DNA of 64,000 nt from Stutzerimonas stutzeri (GTDB lineage Bacteria; Pseudomonadota; Gammaproteobacteria; Pseudomonadales; Pseudomonadaceae), in assembly GCA_002345575.1 (NCBI GenBank), contig DDVX01000015.1, forward strand, positions 62,001 to 126,000, read 5' to 3'. The translations under genes and the position numbers were made by a program. The notes beneath the pieces are model-generated. The model did no database searches and was not told where the DNA came from. It saw only the letters and a program-made list of their open reading frames with translations. Below, in pieces: positions 1-7,932 of this stretch (the stretch's first letter is position 1; each line of letters starts with the position of its first letter).

Positions 1-837
1 GCCCTGTTCCCACACTTGACCGTGGCAGACAACATCGCCTTCGGCATCCGTAAACATCCCGAGATGTCGCGCATTGTCGGCGAGATGCTGGAGCTGGTGA
101 ATCTGTCGTCGCTTGGTAAGCGCTATCCCCATGAGCTGTCCGGCGGCCAGCAGCAGCGCGTCGCCCTCGCCCGCGCGCTCGCGCCGGAGCCAGAACTTCT
201 TCTGCTTGACGAGCCCTTCTCCAACCTCGACGTCGACCTGCGTCGGCGGCTAAGCCACGAAGTGCGCGAAATTCTTAAGGCTCGCGGCACCAGCGCCATT
301 CTGGTTACCCATGATCAGGAGGAAGCCTTTGCCGTCAGCGATCAGATCGGCGTCTTGAAAGATGGCTGTCTGGAGCAATGGGACATTCCCTTCAACCTCT
401 ATCACGAGCCCCTGACGCCCTTCGTCGCCAGCTTCATCGGCCAGGGCTACTTCATCCGTGGCCAGCTGATCGATCGTGAAACGGTGCAGACGGAGTTAGG
501 GGTTATTCATGGAGATCGCGCCTACATCATGCCCGAAGGTAGCTCGGTAGATGTGTTGCTGCGCCCTGACGACATCGTTTATGCGCCGCAGAGTGATCTC
601 AAGGCTCTGATCGTCGGCAAGACCTTCCTCGGAGCTTCGACGCTCTATCGCCTGCAATTGCCCACCGGCAACCAGCTGGAAGGCATCTTCCCCAGCCACA
701 CCGACTACCCGACCGGACAGCGGATCGGCATTGCTATCGCAGCCGATCACCTGGTGGTCTTCCCGGCTCTGGGTAGCGTCGCCGCGCATGAAACCCTGCC
801 GAAGGCCGGTGTGCGCCGCTACAGCGGCGGTTATTGA
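1..837 (+). CDS. FbpC-type ABC transporter ATP-binding subunit (5' end outside window)
   Basis: Nucleotide-binding subunit of an importer of the Fe(III)/spermidine-putrescine/sulfate class; it would hydrolyse ATP on the cytoplasmic face of the inner membrane. The frame is open from base 1, and the first residues (ALFPHLTVADNIAFG) are the stretch just after the Q-loop, so Walker A and the start lie upstream. Visible are the signature LSGGQQQR, Walker B LLLLDEPFSNLD, the D-loop and the switch histidine in LVTHDQEEAF. The last ~110 residues form a TOBE-like region. An iron(III) substrate is suggested by overall resemblance only. It is convergent with tadA, with 9 bp between the stop codons. Confidence 0.85.
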   Translation, partial: ALFPHLTVADNIAFGIRKHPEMSRIVGEMLELVNLSSLGKRYPHELSGGQQQRVALARALAPEPELLLLDEPFSNLDVDLRRRLSHEVREILKARGTSAILVTHDQEEAFAVSDQIGVLKDGCLEQWDIPFNLYHEPLTPFVASFIGQGYFIRGQLIDRETVQTELGVIHGDRAYIMPEGSSVDVLLRPDDIVYAPQSDLKALIVGKTFLGASTLYRLQLPTGNQLEGIFPSHTDYPTGQRIGIAIAADHLVVFPALGSVAAHETLPKAGVRRYSGGY

Positions 838-846
838 TCGCCGCTT

Positions 847-1350
847 TCAGGATTGCTCCGGCTCGCGCGCGGCCTGCTGACGTCGCTGGCGAAAGAAATC
901 GCTCAGCACCGCGCCACACTCTTCCCCCAACACCCCACCTTCGACCAGTACGCGGTGGTTGAGAAAGTCCTGAGCAAAGAACTGCCCGCGACTGAGCGCT
1001 ACCCCGGCCTTGGGCTCGGTAGCGCCATATACCACGCGCTGGATGCGTGAGTGCACGATCAGCCCAGCACACATGCTGCAAGGCTCCAGCGTCACATACA
1101 GAGTGCTGCCGGGCAGACGATAGTTTTCCATCTGCAACGCGGCATCGCGGATCGCCACCATTTCCGCGTGCGCGCTCGGGTCATGTCGTGAAATCGGGCA
1201 GTTGAAGCCACGCCCGATGATGCGCCCATCCTGTACCAGCACGGCACCGACGGGCACTTCACCCAGCGCTGCCCCGTCGCCGGCCAGCGCCAGCGCTTCA
1301 CGCATAAAGTGCTCGTCGTTACTGCGGTCGATAATTTGCGGTTTTTTCAT
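847..1350 (-). CDS. tadA: tRNA-specific adenosine deaminase TadA
   Basis: Deaminates A34 to inosine in the anticodon of tRNA-Arg(ACG), allowing wobble decoding; cytoplasmic, zinc dependent and usually essential. The 167 residues match the family length. The zinc and proton-shuttle motif HAE is at residues 61-63 and the second zinc motif PCSMC at 90-94, within the deaminase core. The start at 1350 is an ATG followed by MKKPQ. The gene lies 13 bp downstream of the multicopper oxidase on the same strand, so they are probably co-transcribed. In P. aeruginosa and P. putida, tadA follows a multicopper oxidase gene, which itself follows guaBA. Confidence 0.95.
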   Translation of the reverse strand: MKKPQIIDRSNDEHFMREALALAGDGAALGEVPVGAVLVQDGRIIGRGFNCPISRHDPSAHAEMVAIRDAALQMENYRLPGSTLYVTLEPCSMCAGLIVHSRIQRVVYGATEPKAGVALSRGQFFAQDFLNHRVLVEGGVLGEECGAVLSDFFRQRRQQAAREPEQS

Positions 1351-1363
1351 GCTTCAGATTCGC

Positions 1364-2728
1364 CTATACCACTTCGATTGCTGCCATCAGGCCCGTTTCC
1401 ATATGGTCGATGACATGGCAATGGAGCATCCAGACACCTGGATTATCGGCCACCAGGGCGATGCGGGCGGTTTCGTTTTTGCCCAGTAGGTAGGTGTCGG
1501 TAAACCAGGGCTCGATTTTGCGGCGGTTGGATGAGATTACCTTGAACGTCATGCCGTGAAGATGAATAGGGTGCTGATACTGGCTGAGATTGCGCAGCTC
1601 CAGGATGTAATGGCCATCCTTTTTAAGGGTCGCAATGGGCCTGTCTGCACAGGTCTTGTCGTTGATGTCCCAAGCCTGGCCGTTGATCTGCCAGAACGTA
1701 TGGGTACCGGTCTGTTCAAAGTTCGCCGACACCGTCCCCGCCCATTCGAAATTGAAGCGCAGCACCTCGGCGCGTTGCAGGTCAGGTTCAGCGACGGGAT
1801 TGGCTGGCAGTTTTGCCGGCCAGTCGGTTTCAGCCGCGCCCGTATCCACCGACAACAGCGTTGCCAGCCGCAACGGGCCGTTGCGTAACGATATCTCTTC
1901 ACCGGCCCCAGGGACCTTGAGACCCAGCTCGATGCGCATACCCGGCCCCAGCCAGTACTCCTTGCCCAGCGCTCGCGGCTCGACCGGATTTCCGTCCAGA
2001 GCGTAGATGCGAGCTTCGCCAGCGGACAGATTGAGGCGATAGGTCAGCGTATTGTCCAGATTGAGAATTCGCAGGCGCACAATCTGCCCGGCCGGCAATT
2101 CCAGGGTCGGCGCATGCGTACCATTGACGGTGGGCAGTACACCCGGCGTACCGCCGCGAGCGGCCTCGCGTGGCACGCTGAACTCGGTAAAAGCGCCCTG
2201 CTTGTCCACATGCCAGCTTTTCAGACTCAAGGTGCGCTCATGGACAAAGCCTGTGGGCTCGCGTTCCTCGACGATCAGAGGCCCAACCAAGCCGCGACCG
2301 AGCTGCTCGGCGCTGGCTGTGTGCGGGTGATACCAGAAGCTGCCGGCATCCGGGCAGATGAAATCGTAATCAAAATACTCGCCGGGCTTCACCGGCAGTT
2401 GAGAAACATAGGGCACGCCGTCCATTTCCAGCGGCAGGCGGATGCCGTGCCAATGGATGGTGGTATCCACCTCCAGCTGGTTGATAAAGCGCACACGCAG
2501 GCGTTCCCCCTGCCGACAACGCAATTCGACCCCTGGCACCTGGCCGCCGTAGGCCCAGGCGGGTGTCTGGTGGCCAGCGACCAACTCGACATCGAGCGGC
2601 GCGGCTATCAGCTCGTAGTCATGGCTGGTCACGTCCTGTGGTCGTCCCAGCCAGTAGCGCGCGCCACCGACGCATACCACGCCGAGGCCTGCTAGCCCGG
2701 CAAGGATCTGTCTACGGGTGAAGGTCAT
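1364..2728 (-). CDS. cumA: Tat-exported multicopper oxidase, CumA-like
   Basis: Periplasmic laccase-type oxidase. CumA of P. putida has been linked to Mn(II) oxidation; the substrate here is not known. The N-terminus has a Tat motif (TRRQIL, residues 4-9) followed by a hydrophobic stretch. Copper ligands are seen in order: HWH at 92-94, HPH at 134-136, HPIHLHG near 385-395 and HCHVIDH at 436-442. The position ten residues after the type-1 cysteine (C437) is Leu447 rather than the Met found in CueO, which in this family tunes the type-1 copper to higher potential. The 454-residue length is normal. It sits directly upstream of tadA, the usual Pseudomonas order. Confidence 0.88.
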   Translation of the reverse strand: MTFTRRQILAGLAGLGVVCVGGARYWLGRPQDVTSHDYELIAAPLDVELVAGHQTPAWAYGGQVPGVELRCRQGERLRVRFINQLEVDTTIHWHGIRLPLEMDGVPYVSQLPVKPGEYFDYDFICPDAGSFWYHPHTASAEQLGRGLVGPLIVEEREPTGFVHERTLSLKSWHVDKQGAFTEFSVPREAARGGTPGVLPTVNGTHAPTLELPAGQIVRLRILNLDNTLTYRLNLSAGEARIYALDGNPVEPRALGKEYWLGPGMRIELGLKVPGAGEEISLRNGPLRLATLLSVDTGAAETDWPAKLPANPVAEPDLQRAEVLRFNFEWAGTVSANFEQTGTHTFWQINGQAWDINDKTCADRPIATLKKDGHYILELRNLSQYQHPIHLHGMTFKVISSNRRKIEPWFTDTYLLGKNETARIALVADNPGVWMLHCHVIDHMETGLMAAIEVV

Positions 2729-2957
2729 AAGTTACCTGTTCGCCGGACCAAAAAAGATGAGAGATTTTCTCACTTGCGGGCAGTTTCCGCGAGACGGCTT
2801 TCGCCCTGATAGAAAGTTGACTTGCGACATAACGTCTCGCCGGATGCCTTATCGCGGCGGTTCCACCCAGCAGAGGCCCGCCAGGTCCAGGCCCAGCAGG
2901 TGCTGCAGGAGGCCATCGAGAGGCTTGCGCACATGAACACCCTGATGACCGTAACGC

Positions 2958-3184
2958 GAGCTGCGCAAACGCTTCGGTGACACCAACGTCATCTAGGACG
3001 TCGATCTCGACATCCACGAAGGCGAAGTGGTGGTCACCCATGAGATGGGCTTTGCCCGCCAGGTCGCCGACCGCGTGAAGTTCATTGATGCCGGCGCGAT
3101 CGTCGAAAGCGCCGCGCTCGCGCATTTCTTCGCCTACGCGCGTAGCGAACCGCCCGGCAGTTCCAGTCGAAGATCATTCACTGA
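2958..3184 (+). pseudogene. Relic of a polar amino-acid ABC transporter ATPase (HisP/GlnQ type)
   Basis: The start reads ELRKRFGDTNVI, an in-frame TAG, then DVDLDIHEGEVV, the beginning of a HisP/GlnQ ATPase. It jumps directly to VVTHEMGFARQVADRVKFIDAG, which belongs after Walker B. About 150 codons, including Walker A, the signature motif and Walker B, are therefore deleted. A frameshift near 3150-3160 moves the end into another frame, where RQFQSKIIH and a stop (3182-3184) give the expected C-terminus. The stop, the deletion and the frameshift together show it is dead. Bases 2729-2957 upstream hold the leader of the divergent oxidase gene and a short frame (RFHPAEARQVQAQQVLQ) that I do not recognise. 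Confidence 0.75.
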
Positions 3185-3324
3185 GGTCTGCATCGCCGCG
3201 AGGGCTTCCTACAAGGTTCGGCGGATGCTCTTGTGGGAGGCCGCGCCCGCTCCCGACGGGCCTGCGGCATTCACCACATCCCTGTGGATTGCCCGCCCTT
3301 GGGACGATGCTTTTTAAGCTTCAA

Positions 3325-3400
3325 GCGTAGGGTGGAAGTCGCTTTTTACACCCACTTTGACTCCCGTCGGTGGATCGATGAAACGCGATCCACCCTACGC
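3325..3400. repeat. Palindromic intergenic repeat (GCGTAGGGTGGA ... ATCCACCCTACGC)
   Basis: The arms GCGTAGGGTGGA (from 3325) and ATCCACCCTACGC (ending 3400) are inverted around a ~50 bp centre that itself contains a partial second copy (GGTGGATCG). Repeats of this GTAGGGTGGA type are common between genes in pseudomonads. The rest of the gap, 3185-3324 and 3401-3615, holds no gene I can support. It includes GC-rich text around 3220-3300 resembling common Pseudomonas extragenic repeats, and the leader of the furoyl-CoA dehydrogenase operon. Confidence 0.5.
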
Positions 3401-3615
3401 CCCCCTGCAGCCCGCATCGCTGCGGGGAGCCCCCCACACGTAACGGCCCAGCGCGAATTCGGCTCCCAAAGCCGGTCGAGCCACAACCCGATCAGACTCA
3501 ACGGCAAATGTTCGGACTCGATGGCCTGAACGAATAGCCGCGGGCAAGGCGATGGGCCGGGTGATTGCCGAGAATCGGTTGCAATCGCTTCGCGCACAAG
3601 AACAAGAGCTTGCCC

Positions 3616-6591
3616 ATGAAGATGCATCAAAGCACCGCCGAACCCGCGACCGGCCATATCGGGCGCAGCCAGGCCCGCGTCGAGGACGCCGCCCTGCTGC
3701 GCGGACTCGGCCGCTATGCCGACGACGTGGCTACGCCACCCGGCACCCTGCATGCTGCCATCGTCCGCTCACCCCATGCGCACGCCCGTGTCATCTCTGT
3801 CGACGCGTCCGCCGCCCTGACCATGCCGGGCGTACACGGCGTGCTCACCGGCGAGGATGTCAGGCGCTGGGCCAATCCGTTCCCGGTCGGCGTGCGTGCG
3901 CCGATGGAGCACTGGTGCCTGGCGGTGGACAAGGTCCGCTACGTCGGCGAGCCGGTCTGCGTGGTGATCGCGGACGACCGTTACCTGGCCGAAGACGCGC
4001 TGGACGCGGTGCAAGTCGAGTACGAACCGCTACCCGCGATCATCGACCCGGAGGCGGCAACCGCCGAAGACGCGCCGGTGCTGCACGAGGCAGTCGGCAG
4101 CAACGTGGTGAATGAGCGACACTTTCGCTACGGCGAGCCCGAGCAGGCCTTTGCCAACGCTGCGCGGCGGGTGTCGGTCAAGGTCCATTACCCGCGTAAT
4201 TCCTGCACGCCGATCGAGTGCTATGTGGTGCTCGGCCAGTATCAGGCCGCGACCGGCACCTACGACGTGCTCTCCAACTTCCAGGGACCGTACGCACTGC
4301 ACTCGGTGATGTCCCGGGCGCTGAACGTGCCCGGCAATCGCCTGCGTTTGCGTACCCCGCCGGATTCGGGCGGTAGCTTCGGCATCAAGCAGGGTGTGTT
4401 CCCTTACATCGTTTTAATGGGCCTTGCTGCAAGAAAGGTCGGCGCACCCGTGAAGTGGGTCGAGGACCGCCTCGAGCATTTGCAGGCGTCCTCCAGCGCG
4501 ACTAACCGCGTCTGCGAAATCGAAGCCGCCGTTGCAGCGGACGGTCGTGTAATGGCGTTGAAATACGACCAGATCGACGACTGCGGCGGTTACTTGCGAG
4601 CCCCCGAACCTGCCACCTTTTACCGCATGCACGGCAACCTGACCGGCGCGTATGCGATCCGCAATCTGCAGGTGCGCAACCGCGTGGTACTCACCAACAA
4701 GGTGCCCAGCGGCCTGAATCGCGGCTTCGGTGGTGGCCAGGTGTACTTCGCGCTGGAGCGGCTGATGCATCAGGTCGCCGTGGAGCTGGGCCTCGACCCG
4801 CTGGAGGTGATTCGCCGCAATCTGGTGCCGACCGGTGCCTTCCCCTATCGCGCCGCCGCTGGCGCCCTGCTCGATTCGGGTGACTACCCAGCAACGCTCG
4901 ATCTCGCCGTGCGCGAGGGCGGCCTCGACGAACTGCTGCGTCGGCGCGAGCAGGCGCGCGCCGAGGGACGGATCTACGGCATTGGCTACACCGCCGTGGT
5001 CGAGCCGTCGATCTCCAACATGGGATACATCACTGTCGCGATGACGCCCGAAGAGCGGCACAAGGCTGGGCCAAAGAACGGCGCGGTAAGCACCGCGACG
5101 GTCAGCGTCGATCCGCTCGGCGGCGTCTCGGCGCACGTCTCATCGACTCCGCAGGGGCAGGGCCATCAGACCGTCGTGGCGCAGATCGTTGCCGAAGTGC
5201 TGGGCGTGGCGCTCGAAGGTATTAGCGTCAATGTCGAGCTGGACACCGGCAAGGACGCCTGGTCGATCGCCTCGGGCAATTATTCCAGCCGCTTCGCCGG
5301 TGCTGTCGCCGGGTCCGTCTATAACGCATCGATGCGCATCCGCGAGCGCATGGCTGGGATCGCCGCGGCCATGTGGAGCGTGCCGGCCGAAGACGTACGC
5401 TTCGGCGGTGGCAAAGTATTCGTCGAAGGCGGGCCGAGCCAGCCGTTCCACCGCATCGCTGGCGCCACCCACTGGTCGCCCGGCCTGCTGCCCGAAGGCG
5501 AGCAAGGCGGCCTACGCGAAACCGCGTTCTGGAGCCCGCCGCAGCTGACCGCACCGACCGACGAGGACTGCATCAACAGCTCGCTGTGCTACGGCTTCAT
5601 CTTCGATATCTGTGCGGTGGAGATCGACCGGGTCACCGGCGAAGTGCACATCGACCGCTACGTCACCTGCCACGACGCCGGGCGCATCCTCAACCCGATG
5701 CTGGTCGACGGGCAGATCCGCGGCGGCTTCACCCAGGGTCTGGGCGTAGCGTTGATGGAGGAGTTCGCCTACGCCAGCGACGGCAGCTTCCTTTCCGGCA
5801 CCTTCGCCGACTATCTGGTGCCGACCGCGCCGGAAGCAGTGGAGCCGGTGATCCTGCACATGGAAACGCCCTCCCCGTTTACGCCGCTCGGCGCCAAGGG
5901 TGTCGGCGAAGGCAACAACATGAGTACCCCGGTGTGCATCGCCAATGCCGTGGCCGACGCGCTCGGCCGCTCGGACATTCGCATTCCACTGACGCCTTCG
6001 CGGGTGCGCACCATGATCGGCATCGACGAACCGCCAGCGCCTGAGGGCATGGTGCTCGAGGCACCGAAGGTGGCCGGTGGCTCCAGCCTGCAGGCCGAGG
6101 ATTCGGTGGAGATTCCCGCCTCGCCACAGGAGGTCTACGACGCCCTGCTCGATCCGGAAACGCTGAAGGCGATCATCCCGGGCTGCCACGCGCTGGAGCT
6201 GGAAAGCGAAAACCACTACCGAGCCGACGTCACCGTGGGCGTCGGCATGATCCGCGCGCGCTTCGCCGCCCGGGTCGGCATGACAGACCTCGACCCGCCG
6301 CACTCGCTAAAGCTGTCCGGCTCGGGCAACAGCCCGATGGGCTCGGCCACTGGCAGTGCAAAGGTACGCTTCGTCGAGCTGGACAACGGCCACACACGCC
6401 TCGAATACGTCTATGACGCCGCTGTCAGCGGCAAGGTCGCCGCAGTCGGCGGGCGCATGCTGCAGAGCGCCTCGAAGGTGATCATCGGCCAGATCTTTAC
6501 CCGCCTGGCGCAGCGCCTGACCGGCGAACCGGTGCAAACGGGCCTGTGGCAACGACTGCTTGGCCTGTTCGGCAAGGGAGGTGCGCAATGA
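3616..6591 (+). CDS. hmfA: Molybdopterin-binding large subunit of a furoyl-CoA dehydrogenase-type enzyme, fused to a CoxG-like domain (HmfA-like)
   Basis: Catalytic subunit of a xanthine-oxidase-family hydroxylase, here predicted to hydroxylate 2-furoyl-CoA at C5. Residues ~15-125 form the a/b hammerhead domain, ~135-790 the two molybdopterin-binding domains (SGLNRGFGGGQ loop, GAKGVGEGNN near the end), and ~835-975 an SRPBCC/CoxG-type domain (IPASPQEVYDALLDPE, MGSATGSAKV). The CO-dehydrogenase loop with its cysteine is absent, so it is not a true CODH. The ATG at 3616 has AAGAG seven bases upstream; the frame also opens earlier at a TTG (3565) without a good ribosome site. It heads an operon with FAD and [2Fe-2S] subunits, a CoA ligase and a hydrolase; this order is the basis for the furoate call. 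Another aromatic acyl-CoA substrate remains possible. Confidence 0.72.
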   Translation: MKMHQSTAEPATGHIGRSQARVEDAALLRGLGRYADDVATPPGTLHAAIVRSPHAHARVISVDASAALTMPGVHGVLTGEDVRRWANPFPVGVRAPMEHWCLAVDKVRYVGEPVCVVIADDRYLAEDALDAVQVEYEPLPAIIDPEAATAEDAPVLHEAVGSNVVNERHFRYGEPEQAFANAARRVSVKVHYPRNSCTPIECYVVLGQYQAATGTYDVLSNFQGPYALHSVMSRALNVPGNRLRLRTPPDSGGSFGIKQGVFPYIVLMGLAARKVGAPVKWVEDRLEHLQASSSATNRVCEIEAAVAADGRVMALKYDQIDDCGGYLRAPEPATFYRMHGNLTGAYAIRNLQVRNRVVLTNKVPSGLNRGFGGGQVYFALERLMHQVAVELGLDPLEVIRRNLVPTGAFPYRAAAGALLDSGDYPATLDLAVREGGLDELLRRREQARAEGRIYGIGYTAVVEPSISNMGYITVAMTPEERHKAGPKNGAVSTATVSVDPLGGVSAHVSSTPQGQGHQTVVAQIVAEVLGVALEGISVNVELDTGKDAWSIASGNYSSRFAGAVAGSVYNASMRIRERMAGIAAAMWSVPAEDVRFGGGKVFVEGGPSQPFHRIAGATHWSPGLLPEGEQGGLRETAFWSPPQLTAPTDEDCINSSLCYGFIFDICAVEIDRVTGEVHIDRYVTCHDAGRILNPMLVDGQIRGGFTQGLGVALMEEFAYASDGSFLSGTFADYLVPTAPEAVEPVILHMETPSPFTPLGAKGVGEGNNMSTPVCIANAVADALGRSDIRIPLTPSRVRTMIGIDEPPAPEGMVLEAPKVAGGSSLQAEDSVEIPASPQEVYDALLDPETLKAIIPGCHALELESENHYRADVTVGVGMIRARFAARVGMTDLDPPHSLKLSGSGNSPMGSATGSAKVRFVELDNGHTRLEYVYDAAVSGKVAAVGGRMLQSASKVIIGQIFTRLAQRLTGEPVQTGLWQRLLGLFGKGGAQ

Positions 6592-7415
6592 AACCAGCCG
6601 CGTTCGATTACGTCCGCGTCGCCAACAAGCGCGAGGCCCTGGAAATTCTCGCCGAGCACGGCGAACAGGCACGCATCATCGCCGGCGGCCAGTCGTTGAT
6701 GGCGGTGCTGAACATGCGCCTGACGCAGCCGAAGGTGCTGATCGACATCAACCACGCCGACGACCTGCATGGCCTCACCGTCGACAAAAACCGTTTGGTG
6801 ATCGGCGCCGCCGTGCGCCAGGTTGAGCTAATGGACCGCCCTACGCTCGCCGACGAGGTGCCGCTGCTGGCCCAAGCGCTACCGTGGATCGGCCACTTTC
6901 AGACGCGCAACCGCGGCACCGTGTGTGGCTCGGTGGCCCATGCAGACCCCAGCGCCGAGATTCCGCTGTGCCTGGTCACGCTGGGCGGCCAAATCGTACT
7001 CGAGTCGCTCAAGGGCAAGCGCCGCGAAGTCCCTGCCGTGGAGTTCTTCCAGGGCGTACTGACCACCGCGCGGCGCCCGGACGAGCTGGTCAGCGAAGTG
7101 CACTTTCCGCTGGCCGACCCGGCCGTGCGCTATCGATTCCGCGAAGTGGCCATGCGTCACGGCGACTTCGCCCTGGTGGCGCTGGCCGCCTGCATTCGTG
7201 AAGACGGCGTCGAGCTCGGCATTGGCGGTGTCTCTGACCGTCCGGTACTGCGCCGCCTGCCGCGCGGCGAGGGCTTGCCCGACGCGCTCAACGCTTTCGC
7301 CTGGTCCCTCGGCGCGCAGGACGACGTACACGCCAGCGCGGCGTACCGCCGTCATCTGGTGCGCGAGCTCGGCCAGCAACTCATCGAGGAACAAGACCAT
7401 GCGCGTGTCAGCTGA
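6588..7415 (+). CDS. hmfB: FAD-binding medium subunit of the furoyl-CoA dehydrogenase-type enzyme (HmfB-like)
   Basis: Electron-transfer flavoprotein subunit (CoxM/CutM family) of the heterotrimeric molybdenum hydroxylase; it passes electrons from the iron-sulfur subunit to the acceptor. FAD pyrophosphate-binding motifs are visible: IIAGGQSLMAVLNMR near residue 33 and TVCGSVAHADPSAEIPL near 115. The C-terminal CO-dehydrogenase flavoprotein domain follows. The 275 residues are typical or slightly short. The start overlaps the hmfA stop by four bases (ATGA), and the end overlaps hmfC by 17 bases, so translation is coupled. Confidence 0.75.
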   Translation: MKPAAFDYVRVANKREALEILAEHGEQARIIAGGQSLMAVLNMRLTQPKVLIDINHADDLHGLTVDKNRLVIGAAVRQVELMDRPTLADEVPLLAQALPWIGHFQTRNRGTVCGSVAHADPSAEIPLCLVTLGGQIVLESLKGKRREVPAVEFFQGVLTTARRPDELVSEVHFPLADPAVRYRFREVAMRHGDFALVALAACIREDGVELGIGGVSDRPVLRRLPRGEGLPDALNAFAWSLGAQDDVHASAAYRRHLVRELGQQLIEEQDHARVS

Positions 7416-7932
7416 CCAACGTTTTCCCGTCCGCCTGCAACTCAACGGGCGTGACCGCCAGGGCCATGCCGAACCGCGCATGCAGCTCTGCGACTTCCTG
7501 CGTCACGAGCTGGGCGCCACCGGCGTGCATGTCGGCTGCGAGCATGGCGTTTGCGGCGCCTGCACGGTGCTGGTCGACGGCGTCGCCTCGCGCTCCTGCC
7601 TGATGCTCGCAGTGCAGGCCCACGAACGACGCATCGACACCGTCGAGTCGCTGGCCCGCGACGACGTGATGAACGACCTGCAGCAGGCCTTCAGCCGCCA
7701 TCACGCGTTGCAATGCGGCTTCTGCACCAGCGGAATCCTGATGTCCTGCGTGGAATTCCTCGAACGCGTACCCGAGCCGGACGAGGCCCAGGTGCGCGAC
7801 ATGCTGTCCGGCCATCTGTGCCGCTGCACCGGCTACACCGGCATGGTCCAGGCGGTCCTCGAAGTGGCGCGCCAGCGCGCCCAACAGAAAGCCCTACAAC
7901 AACAAGAAGCTTTGGAGAACACCCATGTTTGA
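7399..7932 (+). CDS. hmfC: [2Fe-2S] small subunit of the furoyl-CoA dehydrogenase-type enzyme (HmfC-like)
   Basis: Two-cluster ferredoxin-like subunit that relays electrons from the molybdenum centre to FAD. The plant-type cluster ligands are C47, C52, C55 and C67 (GCEHGVCGAC ... RSC), and the alpha-helical cluster ligands are C106, C109, C141 and C143 (CGFC ... CRC), exactly the xanthine-dehydrogenase-family pattern. The 177 residues fit. The ATG at 7399 was chosen because the longer upstream frame runs inside hmfB. The end overlaps the CoA ligase start by eight bases. A CA-rich stretch (7898-7908, AACAACAAGAA) just before hmfD resembles a Crc/Hfq site. Confidence 0.78.
   Translation: MRVSADQRFPVRLQLNGRDRQGHAEPRMQLCDFLRHELGATGVHVGCEHGVCGACTVLVDGVASRSCLMLAVQAHERRIDTVESLARDDVMNDLQQAFSRHHALQCGFCTSGILMSCVEFLERVPEPDEAQVRDMLSGHLCRCTGYTGMVQAVLEVARQRAQQKALQQQEALENTHV

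Noticed and set aside
3616..7932. Aerobic carbon monoxide dehydrogenase
   Set aside because: The active-site loop with the copper-binding cysteine of CoxL is absent, and the operon contains a CoA ligase and crotonase-family enzyme.
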